NCBI RefSeq assembly: GCF_029953285.1
Contig: NZ_JASAOI010000022.1
Location: forward strand, 62,001-126,000
Origin: Yinghuangia seranimata
GTDB taxonomy: Bacteria > Actinomycetota > Actinomycetes > Streptomycetales > Streptomycetaceae
Reading direction: 5' to 3'
Length of the DNA: 64,000 nucleotides
Position numbers and translations under genes: made by a program. The notes under the pieces are model-generated. The model made no database searches, was not told the DNA's origin, and saw only the letters and a program-made list of their open reading frames with translations. This document shows, piece by piece, positions 44,410 through 53,942 of this stretch (its first letter is position 1; each line of letters opens with the position of its first letter).

Positions 44410-45345
44410 TCACATGCGCGGGCGGAAGGGCCGGTCCAAGGCCGCCCGCAGCCACCGCAGGGCCTTGGCCGCCCGCGCGGCCTCGTAGGCGCGCAGGCCG
44501 GGGGCGTACGGAGGCGGTTCGAGGCGGGCGGCGTCGGTCCAGTGACCGGCCGCGCCCGCGAGGAAGGCCGTCAGGCCGGCACGCGGCAGGTCGTACCGCG
44601 CGCCGAACCATGCCGGGAGCTCCGGTACGTCGGGGTCGCGCAGGCAGAACAGGAGCGGGTCGACCCAGGCCGCGCCGACCGAGGGCCGCGTCCAGTCGAC
44701 GGCGACCGCCTCGGGTCCGTCCGGTCCCCGCCGGACGAGCACGTTGCCGCCGTGCAGGTCGGTGTGCGCCGGCACGCCGCCCTCGCCCCAGCGCGGCCAG
44801 GCGGCCTCCAGCGTGCACAGCGTGTCGAGGTGCGAGCGCGCCCACGCGTCCAGCCGCGGCGGCGGGGCCTCCGCGATCCGTCGCCAGCCGGTGGTGAGGT
44901 GGCCGAGCGACACCATGACGGGCGGGATGCGGTGTGCCCACGCCGCGGGGTAGGGCGTCGCGGTCAAGCGGTCGCACAGCGTCAGGCAGGCGGCGAGGTC
45001 GGCGGGGTCGGCGAGCCGGGCGTCGTGTCCGTCGACGTCCTCGAAGAGCAGCAGGTACCAGCCGGCGGCGGTGAGCTCGCCGAGCAGCGCCGGCGCGGGC
45101 GGGCCCGGCGTCCAGTCGGCGAGGCGGCGGCCGAACCACGCCTCGACCTCGTACTGCGCGACGACGGGGTGGTCGACGGGGCAGCCTTTGACGAAGACCG
45201 TGCGGCCGTCGGTGAGCACGGCGCGGGCCGCGACGCCGCCGCTGAAGCCGCCCGGCCGGGTGGTCGCGGACGCGACCGGAGCGCCCAGTCGGTCTGTGAG
45301 GGCGGCATACACCTCGGCCGGGAGAGACCGGAAGTCGACGCGCAT
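44410..45345 (-). CDS. aminoglycoside phosphotransferase-family kinase
   Basis: 311 residues with a protein-kinase-like fold: GGFSGGVAARAVLTDGRTVFVKG (Gly loop and Lys), LLFEDVDGHDA, catalytic HTDLHGGNVLVRRG (Asp and Asn), and the metal site VDWTRPSVGAAWVD. The length and order match the APH/choline kinase superfamily. The substrate is unknown; nothing nearby indicates antibiotic resistance. ATG 45345 opens the conserved part. It diverges from lepA. Confidence 0.85.
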   Translation of the reverse strand: MRVDFRSLPAEVYAALTDRLGAPVASATTRPGGFSGGVAARAVLTDGRTVFVKGCPVDHPVVAQYEVEAWFGRRLADWTPGPPAPALLGELTAAGWYLLLFEDVDGHDARLADPADLAACLTLCDRLTATPYPAAWAHRIPPVMVSLGHLTTGWRRIAEAPPPRLDAWARSHLDTLCTLEAAWPRWGEGGVPAHTDLHGGNVLVRRGPDGPEAVAVDWTRPSVGAAWVDPLLFCLRDPDVPELPAWFGARYDLPRAGLTAFLAGAAGHWTDAARLEPPPYAPGLRAYEAARAAKALRWLRAALDRPFRPRM

Positions 45346-45480
45346 GGGACGATGATGGTCTACACGGTTGCGGTCGCCGGTGACGCGGTCGGTCCGAGCT
45401 CGTCGCGAGCGCGGTTCCGGCGGCGGTTCCGGCCCCGAGCGCGGCCGCGTGCCGAGCCCGACCGAGCACCGTCCAGCCAC

Positions 45481-45521
45481 ACCGGTAACACCCGTAAGAC
45501 CCGTAGGACCCGTAGGACCCG
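45481..45521. repeat. short tandem repeat ACCCGTAGG upstream of lepA
   Basis: Three to four copies of a 9-base unit (ACCCGTAAG, ACCCGTAGG, ACCCGTAGG, partial copies on both sides) lie in the 281-base gap between the divergent kinase and lepA genes. The rest of that gap shows no gene. Confidence 0.55.
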
Positions 45522-45626
45522 AGTCACACCGCAAGCCCGAGCAAGTAGCCCCACCCAGCGAGCCTCATCAGCAGTCCGCTGGTCCGTCCGTCCCCTCACT
45601 CCACGATCGAGAACCTGGAAGCCTGC

Positions 45627-47486
45627 GTGCCCGCGACCCCCGTGAACGTGCCGGAGCCCAGCCGTACCGACCCGGCGCTGATCCGCAACTTCTGCATCAT
45701 CGCCCACATCGACCACGGCAAGTCCACGCTCGCCGACCGGATGCTCCAGATCACCGGTGTGGTCGAGGCGCGGCAGATGCGCGCGCAGTACCTCGACCGC
45801 ATGGACATCGAGCGTGAGCGCGGCATCACCATCAAGTCGCAGGCGGTGCGGCTGCCGTGGACCGCCGAGGACGGCCGGACGCACATCCTCAACATGATCG
45901 ACACGCCGGGCCACGTCGACTTCACGTACGAGGTGTCCCGTTCGCTGGCGGCGTGCGAGGGCGCGATCCTGCTGGTCGACGCCGCGCAGGGCATCGAGGC
46001 GCAGACGCTTGCGAACCTGTACCTGGCGCTGGAGAACGACCTCCAGATCATCCCGGTGCTGAACAAGATCGACCTGCCGGCGGCGCAGCCGGAGAAGTAC
46101 GCCGAGGAGCTCGCGCACATCATCGGCTGCGAGCCGTCCGACGTGCTGCGGGTGTCGGGCAAGACCGGCGAGGGCGTCGCGGAGCTGCTGAACGAGTGCG
46201 TGCGCCTGGTGCCGGCGCCGATCGGTGTGAAGGACGCGCCGGCCCGCGCGATGATCTTCGACTCGGTGTACGACTCGTACCGCGGTGTCGTCACCTACGT
46301 GCGTGTCGTCGACGGCCAGCTGACCAAGCGCGAGCGCATCCAGATGATGTCGACGGGCGCGACGCACGAGCTGCTCGAGATCGGCGTCATCTCGCCGGAG
46401 CCGAAGCCGGCCGACGGCCTGGGTGTCGGCGAGGTGGGCTACATCATCACCGGTGTGAAGGACGTCCGGCAGTCCCGCGTCGGCGACACCATCACGTCGA
46501 TGCACAAGGGCGCGACGGAGGCGCTGGGCGGCTACAAGGACCCGCGTCCGATGGTGTTCTCCGGCCTTTATCCGCTGGACGGTTCGGACTACCCCGAGCT
46601 GCGCGACGCGCTGGAGAAGCTCCAGCTCAACGACGCGGCGCTGGTGTGGGAGCCGGAGACGTCGGTGGCGCTGGGCTTCGGCTTCCGCTGCGGCTTCCTG
46701 GGGCTCCTCCACCTGGAGATCATTCGCGAACGCCTGGAGCGCGAGTTCGGGCTCGAGCTGATCTCGACCGCGCCGAGCGTGGTGTACCGCGTCGTGATGG
46801 AGGACGGCACCGAGCACACGGTGACCAACCCGAGCGAGTTCCCCGGCGGCAAGATCGCCGAGGTGCACGAGCCGGTGGTGCGTTCCACGATCCTCGCGCC
46901 CAGCGAGTACGTCGGCGCGATCATGGAACTGTGCCAGTCGCGCCGCGGCAGCCTGCTGGGCATGGACTACCTGTCCGAGGACCGCGTCGAGCTGCGCTAC
47001 ACGCTGCCGCTCGCCGAGATCGTGTTCGACTTCTTCGACCAGCTGAAGTCGAAGACGCGCGGCTACGCGTCGCTGGACTACGAGCCCACCGGCGAGCAGA
47101 TGTCCGACCTGGTCAAGGTCGACATCCTGCTCCAGGGCGAGGCGGTGGACGCGTTCAGCGCGATCGTCCACAAGGACAAGGCCTACAACTACGGCGTCGA
47201 GATGACGAAGAAGCTGCGCGAGCTGATCCCGCGGCAGCAGTTCGAGGTGCCGATCCAGGCGGCGATCGGCGCGCGGGTCATCGCGCGCGAGAACATCCGG
47301 GCGATCCGCAAGGACGTTCTCGCCAAGTGCTACGGCGGCGACATCTCCCGCAAGCGCAAGCTGCTCGAGAAGCAGAAGGAAGGCAAGAAGCGCATGAAGA
47401 TGGTCGGCCGGGTCGAGGTGCCGCAGGAGGCGTTCATCGCCGCCCTGTCCACCGACTCGGACGGCGGCGGGGACAAGAAGAAGTAG
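45627..47486 (+). CDS. lepA: elongation factor 4 (LepA)
   Basis: 619-residue translational GTPase that acts on stalled or misassembled ribosomes. G1 AHIDHGKST (26-34), G2 [14 protein letters not shown]3 DTPGHVDF, G4 NKIDLP, then the EF-4-specific C-terminal domain ending [16 protein letters not shown]. Full length. The start is GTG 45627, matching the family's N-terminus. A strong terminator follows. Confidence 0.98.
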   Translation: MPATPVNVPEPSRTDPALIRNFCIIAHIDHGKSTLADRMLQITGVVEARQMRAQYLDRMDIERERGITIKSQAVRLPWTAEDGRTHILNMIDTPGHVDFTYEVSRSLAACEGAILLVDAAQGIEAQTLANLYLALENDLQIIPVLNKIDLPAAQPEKYAEELAHIIGCEPSDVLRVSGKTGEGVAELLNECVRLVPAPIGVKDAPARAMIFDSVYDSYRGVVTYVRVVDGQLTKRERIQMMSTGATHELLEIGVISPEPKPADGLGVGEVGYIITGVKDVRQSRVGDTITSMHKGATEALGGYKDPRPMVFSGLYPLDGSDYPELRDALEKLQLNDAALVWEPETSVALGFGFRCGFLGLLHLEIIRERLEREFGLELISTAPSVVYRVVMEDGTEHTVTNPSEFPGGKIAEVHEPVVRSTILAPSEYVGAIMELCQSRRGSLLGMDYLSEDRVELRYTLPLAEIVFDFFDQLKSKTRGYASLDYEPTGEQMSDLVKVDILLQGEAVDAFSAIVHKDKAYNYGVEMTKKLRELIPRQQFEVPIQAAIGARVIARENIRAIRKDVLAKCYGGDISRKRKLLEKQKEGKKRMKMVGRVEVPQEAFIAALSTDSDGGGDKKK

Positions 47487-47519
47487 TCCCCGGCGACTTC
47501 GCGGCGCCGAACGGCGAAG

Positions 47520-47555
47520 AGGCGGCCTCCCCAAAGGAAGGGGGAGGCCGCCTCC
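47520..47555. terminator. bidirectional terminator
   Basis: GAGGCGGCCTCCCC (47520-47533) pairs with GGGGAGGCCGCCTC (47542-47555) between the converging lepA and NlpC/P60 genes. Confidence 0.85.
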
Positions 47556-47586
47556 GTCGTTCCCGGGTTCGGACGTCAGCCGGGCG

Positions 47587-48099
47587 TCAGGTCACCCGTC
47601 CCGCGACGACGCTCCTGCCCATCGCCCAGTCCATCCGCTCCAGGCGGACGGTCTTTCCGGGGCGCGGCGAGTGCCACACCATGCCGTTGCCGGCGTAGAT
47701 GCCGACGTGCGTGATGGCGCCGCCCTTGCGGGTGAAGACCAGGTCGCCGGGCCGCAGTCGGCCCAGCGGGATCTTCCGGGACGCGGCGTACTGCTGTGAT
47801 GTGGTGCGCGGCAGACTCCTGCCGGCCTTCGCGAAGACGTACCTGGTGTAGCCGGAGCAGTCGAACCCGCTCGGCCCGTTGCCGCCGTAGCGGTACGGCG
47901 TCCCCTTGAGGGACGCCGCGACGGACAGGACGTCCGCGGCCGACGGCGACGCTTTGGCGGTGACCGGCGCGCGGCGCGCGGCGGGCGCGGCCTCGGCGGT
48001 GGCGACCGACGAGACCGCCATGACAGCGGCGACGGCGGTCGCGGTGACCCCGACCCGGGTCAGGACGCGTCGGGGCGTGCGTATATGGCTTGAGGACAT
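47587..48099 (-). CDS. secreted NlpC/P60 peptidoglycan hydrolase
   Basis: 170 residues: basic signal region and hydrophobic helix (VLTRVGVTATAVAAVMAVSSVATAEA, cleavage likely near AEAAP), then a single NlpC/P60 domain with catalytic Cys in PSGFDCSGYTRYVF and His in ITHVGIYAGNGMVWHSP. It cuts the peptide stem of peptidoglycan outside the cell. ATG 48099 begins the signal peptide; longer frames are leader. The upstream leader is long and structured, so expression may be controlled in the RNA. Confidence 0.92.
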   Translation of the reverse strand: MSSSHIRTPRRVLTRVGVTATAVAAVMAVSSVATAEAAPAARRAPVTAKASPSAADVLSVAASLKGTPYRYGGNGPSGFDCSGYTRYVFAKAGRSLPRTTSQQYAASRKIPLGRLRPGDLVFTRKGGAITHVGIYAGNGMVWHSPRPGKTVRLERMDWAMGRSVVAGRVT

Positions 48100-48343
48100 G
48101 CGTGGGTTTCTCCCGTACGCCTGCTGATGCGCGCTCGGGGGCGGGGCAGGCTGCCGTGACCGGCCCTGGGCCTGCCGGGAGGGACGCCCCGAACGCACGC
48201 TCCCGCCCTGGGGGTTGGTGTCGCGCGGCCGGAGGGCGGGACCAGGCGTTCCGGTGCGAGGGTTCGGTCCGGGGGTCCTTGCGGCTTCCGGACGGCGATG
48301 AGGTTAACCATGAACGTCCGGATTAGTCCCATAAGTTGCTTAT
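48100..48343 (-). promoter_or_regulatory. long structured 5' leader and palindrome of the NlpC/P60 gene
   Basis: On the minus strand the 473-base gap contains the palindrome ATAAG-CAA-CTTAT (48331-48343), probably at the promoter, then a leader of some 200 bases with a GTCCGG/CCGGAC stem and a long-range stem formed by 48201-48209 and 48233-48241. In Streptomyces some cell-wall hydrolase genes carry c-di-AMP (ydaO-type) riboswitches in such leaders. I could not recognise the conserved ydaO core here, so the class is open. Confidence 0.4.
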
Positions 48344-48571
48344 AGCGGAGATGCGGAATCCTGATGGCTGCCGCCGCCGGCGTTCCGGCCCCGCCGCGAC
48401 CCGGCGTCCGCCCCGCCTTCGCCCGCTTTCGTTGCCCGGCCACAGAAATCGTTCCGGCGCCCGCGGCTACTACCGCGTAGACCTCCGGCGGACTACGTTG
48501 ACGGATCATCAATTGGCGTGAGGTACAGCACTCCACCACGCATCACCCCATTCGGGGTCTCGGAGGCCGAC

Positions 48572-50449
48572 GTGAGTGATTCAGCTGCCGCGATCGAGAA
48601 CCGCCCCGCGTCCATAGCCGTCGACTTCCTCGCCCGTGTGACGGCGACCCCCGACGGCGAGGCGTACCGTTTCCCCTCGCCCACGCCCGACGGCGGCGAG
48701 GAGTGGAAGTCGCTCACCTGGGCCGACACGGAGGCCCGCGTCAAAGGCATCGCCGCCGGCCTGCACAGCCTGGGCGTCGAGCCCACCGACCGGGTCGGCA
48801 TCGTGTCCGAGACCCGCGTCGAGTGGGTCCTCGCCGACCTCGGCATCGTGTGCGCCGGCGCCGCGACCACCACCGTCTACCCGTCCACCAACGCCGACGA
48901 GGCCGCCTACATCCTCGAGGACTCCGGCAGCACCATCGTCTTCGTCGAGAACGCCGCGCAGGCCGCCAAGCTGCGCGGTGAACGCGAACGACTGAGCGCG
49001 GTGCGCCGCCTCGTGGTGTTCGACGCCGCATCCGGCGGAACCGCCGCGTCCGAGGACACCGCCGCCGACGACGACTGGGTCATGACGCTCGAGGACCTGG
49101 AGGCGGCCGGCCGCGGGGTCCTGGAGAAGGACCCCGAGCTCGTCGAACGGCTCGTCGCCGCGATCGACCGCGACCAGCTCGCCACCCTCATCTACACATC
49201 CGGAACGACGGGCCGCCCCAAGGGCGTCCGCCTCACCCACGACTGCTGGGCCTACCAGGCCGCCGCGCAGTCCGAGCTCGCCATCAGCGACGGCAACGAC
49301 CTGCAGTACCTGTGGCTGCCGCTCGCGCACTGCTACGGCAAGGTGATGATCTCCGGGCAGCTGCGCATCGGCTACCCGACCGCCGTCGACGGCCGCATCC
49401 CCAGGCTCGTGGCCAACCTGCCGATCGTGAAGCCGACGTTCATGGCCGCCGCGCCGCGCGTGTTCGAGAAGGTCTACAACACGGTGCACACGCGCGCGAA
49501 GGAAGGCGGCGGCGCCAAGTACGCGATCTTCACGTGGTCGGTCGGCGTCGGCCGCAAGCGCGTCCGCCTCCTGCGCGCCGGCAAGCAGCCCGGGCTGCTG
49601 CTCACCGTGCAGAACGCGGTCGCCGACAAGCTCGTCTTCGGCAAGCTGCGCGACCTGTTCGGCGGCCGCCTCAAGGGCTGCATCTCCGGGAGCGCCGCGC
49701 TGTCCGACGACGTCGCCGAGTTCTTCGAGGCGGTCGGCATCCCGATCCTCCAGGGCTACGGCCTGACCGAGGCGAGCGCCGGCAGCACCGTCAACCGCCT
49801 CGGCGACAACCACATCGGCACCGTCGGCCTCGCGCTGCCGGGCACCGAGATCAAGATCGCCGAGGACGGCGAGGTGCTGCTGCGCGGCCCGTCCGTCATG
49901 TCCGGCTACCACAACAACCCCGAGGCGACCGCCGAGGTCCTCGAGCCCGACGGCTGGCTGCACACCGGCGACATCGGCGAGATCGACGGGCACGGATCGC
50001 TGCGCATCACCGACCGCAAGAAGGACCTCATCAAGACGTCCGGCGGCAAGTACGTCGCGCCGTCCGACATCGAGGGCCGCTTCAAGGGCCTGTGCCCGTA
50101 CGTCAGCAACATCCTCGTCCTGGGCAACAACCGCAACTTCTGCACCGCGCTCATCACCCTCGACGCCGACGCGCTCGCCGGCTGGGCCGCCGGCAACGGC
50201 CTCGGCGACCTGGCCTACCCCGAGCTCGTCGCGGCGCCCCAGGTCAGGACGCTGATCGAGGGCTACGTCGAGCAGCTCAACACCGATCTACAGCGCTGGC
50301 AGACCATCAAAAAGTTCGAGGTCCTCCCGCGCGACCTGAGCGTCGAGACCGGCGAGCTGACGCCGAGCCTCAAGGTCAAGCGGGTCGTCGTGGAGCGCAC
50401 CTACTCCGGGCTCATAGACGGCATGTACGAGGGCACGCTCGTCACCTGA
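48572..50449 (+). CDS. long-chain fatty-acid--CoA ligase (AMP-binding)
   Basis: 625 residues of the ANL superfamily: A3 motif LIYTSGTTGRPKGV (about 206), LPLAHCYGK, GYGLTEAS, the TGD block in DGWLHTGDIGEIDGHG, ITDRKKDLIKTSGGKYV, and a C-terminal LTPSLKVKR with the catalytic Lys. It activates fatty acids as acyl-AMP and then acyl-CoA. It is most like the bacterial FadD15-type long-chain ligases (KLVFGKLRDLFGGRLKGCISGSAAL). CGGAGG lies five bases before GTG 48572, fixing the start over the upstream frame. Confidence 0.95.
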   Translation: MSDSAAAIENRPASIAVDFLARVTATPDGEAYRFPSPTPDGGEEWKSLTWADTEARVKGIAAGLHSLGVEPTDRVGIVSETRVEWVLADLGIVCAGAATTTVYPSTNADEAAYILEDSGSTIVFVENAAQAAKLRGERERLSAVRRLVVFDAASGGTAASEDTAADDDWVMTLEDLEAAGRGVLEKDPELVERLVAAIDRDQLATLIYTSGTTGRPKGVRLTHDCWAYQAAAQSELAISDGNDLQYLWLPLAHCYGKVMISGQLRIGYPTAVDGRIPRLVANLPIVKPTFMAAAPRVFEKVYNTVHTRAKEGGGAKYAIFTWSVGVGRKRVRLLRAGKQPGLLLTVQNAVADKLVFGKLRDLFGGRLKGCISGSAALSDDVAEFFEAVGIPILQGYGLTEASAGSTVNRLGDNHIGTVGLALPGTEIKIAEDGEVLLRGPSVMSGYHNNPEATAEVLEPDGWLHTGDIGEIDGHGSLRITDRKKDLIKTSGGKYVAPSDIEGRFKGLCPYVSNILVLGNNRNFCTALITLDADALAGWAAGNGLGDLAYPELVAAPQVRTLIEGYVEQLNTDLQRWQTIKKFEVLPRDLSVETGELTPSLKVKRVVVERTYSGLIDGMYEGTLVT

Positions 50450-50487
50450 CACCCCGCCGCGGCCGCGCGGCGCCAGGACAACGTGCG

Positions 50488-50537
50488 ACGAGGCGGGCGG
50501 GGAGCCGCGCAGCGGTTTTGGGCCCCGCCCGCCTCGT
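50488..50537 (+). terminator. terminator between the acyl-CoA ligase gene and hemW
   Basis: ACGAGGCGGGCGGGG (50488-50502) pairs with CCCCGCCCGCCTCGT (50523-50537). hemW then starts 17 bases later from its own GACACT -10 (50542-50547). Confidence 0.75.
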
Positions 50538-50553
50538 CGTGGACACTGGGCGC

Positions 50554-51792
50554 ATGCCCTCCGCTCTTCCCGACGGCCTGCCCGCGCCCCTCGACGGCTC
50601 CCTGCCCGCGTCCGCCGTGGCCGAGGGCCTGCCCGCGGACGGCCGCCCGGGGCGGCCCTTCGGGTTCTACGTCCACGTGCCGTACTGCGCGTCACGCTGC
50701 GGCTACTGCGACTTCAACACCTACACCGCGGCCGAACTGGGCGGCGGCGCGTCCCAGGCCGGGTACGCCGACGACGCCGTCGCGGAGATCCGCCTCGCGC
50801 GGCGCGTCCTCGGCGACGCCGACCGCCCCGTCGAGACGGTGTTCTTCGGCGGCGGCACCCCCACGCTGCTGCCCGCCGCCGACCTCGGCCGGATGCTGGC
50901 CGCCATCCGCGACGAGTTCGGCCTGGCCCCCGGCGCCGAGGTCACCACCGAGGCCAACCCCGAGTCCGTCGACCCCGCGTACCTCGCGGAGCTGCGCGAG
51001 GCCGGCTTCACCCGGCTGTCCTTCGGCATGCAGAGCGCCCGCACGCACGTGCTCCAGGTGCTCGACCGGCACCACACCCCGGGCCGCGCCCAGGAGTGCG
51101 TCGCCGAAGCCCGCGCCGCCGGGTTCGAGCACATCAACCTCGACCTGATCTACGGAACGCCCGGCGAGACCGACGCGGACTGGCAGGCCTCGCTCGACGC
51201 GGTGCTGGCCGCGGAGCCCGACCACGTCTCCGCGTACGCGCTGATCATCGAGGACGGCACGCGCATCGCGACCCGCATCCGGCGCGGCGAGCTCCCGGCG
51301 CCCGACGACGACGTGCTCGCCGACCGCTACCTCATGGCAGACGAGGCCCTGACCGCCGGCGGTCTCGGCTGGTACGAGGTCAGCAACTGGGCCGCCGACG
51401 GCGCCGCGCGCTGCCGGCACAACGAGCTGTACTGGACCGGCGCCGACTGGTGGGGCGCCGGCCCCGGCGCGCACAGCCACGTCGGCGGCGTGCGCTGGTG
51501 GAACGTCAAGCACCCGAAGGCCTACGCGGAACGCCTGCGCGCCGCCGAGTCCCCGGCCCACGGCCGCGAGCTGCTCGGCGACGAGGACCGCCGCGTCGAG
51601 CGCATCCTGCTCGAACTGCGCCTGAAGGACGGCTGCCCGCTCTCGCTGCTCAAGGAACAGGGCCTGGCCGCCGCCGAACACGCCGTCGCCGAGGGCCTCC
51701 TGGATCCGGCGAAGTTCGCCGACCGCCACGCGGTGCTGACGCTGAAGGGCCGCCTGCTGGCCGACGCGGTGGTCCGCGACCTCGTCGACTGA
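50554..51792 (+). CDS. hemW: radical SAM heme chaperone HemW
   Basis: 412 residues. The [4Fe-4S] motif CASRCGYCDF has Cys45, 49 and 52; FFGGGTPTLL and the SAM-binding LSFGMQSA follow. The HNELYW motif (His289), specific to HemW rather than HemN, indicates heme binding, so a heme chaperone is more likely than coproporphyrinogen dehydrogenase. ATG 50554 lies 6 bases after GACACT. It usually follows lepA in actinobacteria; here the acyl-CoA ligase and NlpC genes intervene, and the usual downstream hrcA-dnaJ is replaced by the dynamin locus. Confidence 0.94.
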   Translation: MPSALPDGLPAPLDGSLPASAVAEGLPADGRPGRPFGFYVHVPYCASRCGYCDFNTYTAAELGGGASQAGYADDAVAEIRLARRVLGDADRPVETVFFGGGTPTLLPAADLGRMLAAIRDEFGLAPGAEVTTEANPESVDPAYLAELREAGFTRLSFGMQSARTHVLQVLDRHHTPGRAQECVAEARAAGFEHINLDLIYGTPGETDADWQASLDAVLAAEPDHVSAYALIIEDGTRIATRIRRGELPAPDDDVLADRYLMADEALTAGGLGWYEVSNWAADGAARCRHNELYWTGADWWGAGPGAHSHVGGVRWWNVKHPKAYAERLRAAESPAHGRELLGDEDRRVERILLELRLKDGCPLSLLKEQGLAAAEHAVAEGLLDPAKFADRHAVLTLKGRLLADAVVRDLVD

Positions 51793-51818
51793 GCCGCGCG
51801 AAGCGGGCGTGAACAGGC

Positions 51819-51846
51819 CCGGGCAGACCCCGAAGGGCCTGCCCGG
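51819..51846. terminator. bidirectional terminator at the dynamin locus boundary
   Basis: CCGGGCAG (51819-51826) pairs with CTGCCCGG (51839-51846) between converging hemW and the last dynamin gene. Confidence 0.7.
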
Positions 51847-51874
51847 TCGCAACCCGAAGGTGTCCCGCGAGGAC

Positions 51875-53851
51875 CTAGATCGCCACGTCCATGATCAGGT
51901 CGGCGAGCTGCTCGTCGATGCGGTTCAGCTCCCCGGCGTAACGCCGCAGGTCGGCGCCGGTCTTCTTGGCGTCCTCCTCGCCCTGCTCCTTGGTCTGGAG
52001 CGCCTGGCCGACCTCGTCGCGGATGGACTTGATCTCGGCGTCCAGGCCCTGGGCGATGGCGTCGCGCATCGTGCGGAGCTGCTTGGTGACCTCGTCGCCC
52101 AGGTTCGTGACGTCCTGCTCGACGCGGCCGCGCAGTTCCTCGACGACGGTCTCGGCGACCTGCTCCTTCATCCGCTGGTTGGCCTTGTTCAGCTGCAGCG
52201 CGCCGCGGAACAGGTTGCCGCCCAGCAGCATCGCGAAGATCGCCACCGGGCCCAGGCCGACGAAGACCGCGATCGCGCCGACGGCGATCTGCGGGAGCAG
52301 CGTCGTGAGCATCGTGCGGAGGCTGAACTTGCCGCCCGTGAGCGCGGTGCCCGGGTCGAGCACGAACGAGACGGCGTCGGCGAGCAGGCGCTCCAGCGGC
52401 GCGGCCTTCTCGTTGACCTTCATGATCTGCGTCTCGGCCTCGTCGCGGGTCAGCGAGGCGCGGATCTCGTCGATGCGCGTGACGAACTGCTTCACGTCGT
52501 CGTCGATGGACCGCTCCAGGTCCTCGACGCGGCGCTGCAGCAGCGGCTTGAGCTCCTTCTCCTGCCACTCGGCGAACGCGACCTGGATGCGCCCCGACAG
52601 GTGGTCGGAGATCTCCTTGACCGCGGCCTCCATCTTCTCGCGCGCCTTGAACGGGTTGGCGCCGAGCGTGTTCTGCGGGTCGTACTCGCGGGCCCAGCCG
52701 GGGACCTGGCCGATCACGCGGTTCATGAACCGGCGTCCGGCGTCCTCGACCTCGCCGCGGGTCTCCCGCAGGTGGCCTTCCATCTGCGCGACGATGACGC
52801 GCCGGTTCTGCTCGAGGCGGGTCAGCGGGACCTGCACGCGCTCGTAGGTGGCGCGCAGGTCGTCGACGTTCTGCGTGAGCAGGGCCTCGCGCCGGTCGAT
52901 CTGCTCGCGGGCCTCGATCAGTAGGTACTTGAGCTCGCGCGCCGGGGAGAGGATCTTGGCGCGGCCGCGCTCGCGGGTGAGGAACTCCTCCAGCGCGCGC
53001 TCCAGTTCCACCATGCCGGACTCGCCGACGAGCGCCGGGTCGTCCTTGCGGCGGCCGTTGAGCGCGGCGCGCGCGTTGACGAAGAACACCCGGTCGGGGC
53101 GGGACACGTAGGGGCCGAGGCGCTTGCGGATCTCCCGCTTGACGTCCTCGCGCTCCTCGTCCTCCACCAGGTTGATCTTGTTGCCGACGTAGAAGACGTC
53201 CTCGTGGCCGCGCGCCTTGACGTGCACGTCGAGGAACAGCTGCTCGCTGCGCGACATCGCGGCCTGGCAGTCCACCACGAACACCAGCACGTCGGCCTGT
53301 TCGAGGTACTGCAGGGTGACGCGCTCACGCTCGGGCGCCTCGTTGAGCCCGGGGGAGTCGACCACCACGACGCCGTTGCGGCACAGTTCCAGCGGCCAGC
53401 GCACGACCGCCCGCTGGTACGGGTTGGGCGTGTTGTCGTCGTCGGCCCCGATGGTGACGTAGTCGACGATCTCCTCGACCTTGATCGGGATCGGGTCCCC
53501 GGCGCTGCCGTCCGGCTCCAGCGGGTAAATGAGGGCCGAGCGTTCGTCGGCCCACATCACCTCGTTGATGATCGCGGTGCACGGCCGCGCGAAGGACGGC
53601 AGCACCTTGTCGCCCAGCATCGCGTTGATGACCGTGCTCTTGCCGCGCTTGAACTCGCCGACGATCATCACCTTGAACGCCTCGGACGCGGCGCGGGTCC
53701 GCACCGAGGCGAGCTTCTTGACGCCGCTGCCGATGGAGAGCCCGGAGATGATCGGCGTGAGCCGGTCGATGAGCTCCACCAGGGTCTCCTGGCGGGCCCG
53801 CCACGCGCTGTATCCGCCGCCGGTGCCCTGCGGCATGCGATTGCCTTCCAC
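51875..53851 (-). CDS. dynamin-like GTPase 1 with membrane hairpin
   Basis: 658 residues. The G domain has P-loop GEFKRGKST (65-73), the switch Thr in RPCTAI, DSPG (165-168) and NKIN (224-227; Asn replaces the usual Asp of NKxD). A long helical bundle follows (REQIDRREALLTQNVDDLRATYERVQ), then a hydrophobic hairpin at about 510-546 (LLPQIAVGAIAVFVGLGPVAIFAMLLGG) and a C-terminal coiled coil. This is the layout of bacterial dynamin-like proteins and IniA that bind and remodel membranes. The GTG start has a GGAGGGAGGGAG site upstream. Last gene of the four-gene set, 91 bases after dynamin 2. Confidence 0.9.
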   Translation of the reverse strand: MEGNRMPQGTGGGYSAWRARQETLVELIDRLTPIISGLSIGSGVKKLASVRTRAASEAFKVMIVGEFKRGKSTVINAMLGDKVLPSFARPCTAIINEVMWADERSALIYPLEPDGSAGDPIPIKVEEIVDYVTIGADDDNTPNPYQRAVVRWPLELCRNGVVVVDSPGLNEAPERERVTLQYLEQADVLVFVVDCQAAMSRSEQLFLDVHVKARGHEDVFYVGNKINLVEDEEREDVKREIRKRLGPYVSRPDRVFFVNARAALNGRRKDDPALVGESGMVELERALEEFLTRERGRAKILSPARELKYLLIEAREQIDRREALLTQNVDDLRATYERVQVPLTRLEQNRRVIVAQMEGHLRETRGEVEDAGRRFMNRVIGQVPGWAREYDPQNTLGANPFKAREKMEAAVKEISDHLSGRIQVAFAEWQEKELKPLLQRRVEDLERSIDDDVKQFVTRIDEIRASLTRDEAETQIMKVNEKAAPLERLLADAVSFVLDPGTALTGGKFSLRTMLTTLLPQIAVGAIAVFVGLGPVAIFAMLLGGNLFRGALQLNKANQRMKEQVAETVVEELRGRVEQDVTNLGDEVTKQLRTMRDAIAQGLDAEIKSIRDEVGQALQTKEQGEEDAKKTGADLRRYAGELNRIDEQLADLIMDVAI

Positions 53852-53942
53852 TGCTCTCCCTCCCTCCGCGGCGCCCGCCGGACCGCTGCCGCGGTCCGGT
53901 CCCCGTGCGTGCGGACCTGCGGATCATACGGTCATAGGACGG

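Noticed and set aside
44410-45345. Aminoglycoside resistance gene
   Set aside because: Only the general kinase fold is visible, with no context or specific motif for antibiotic resistance.
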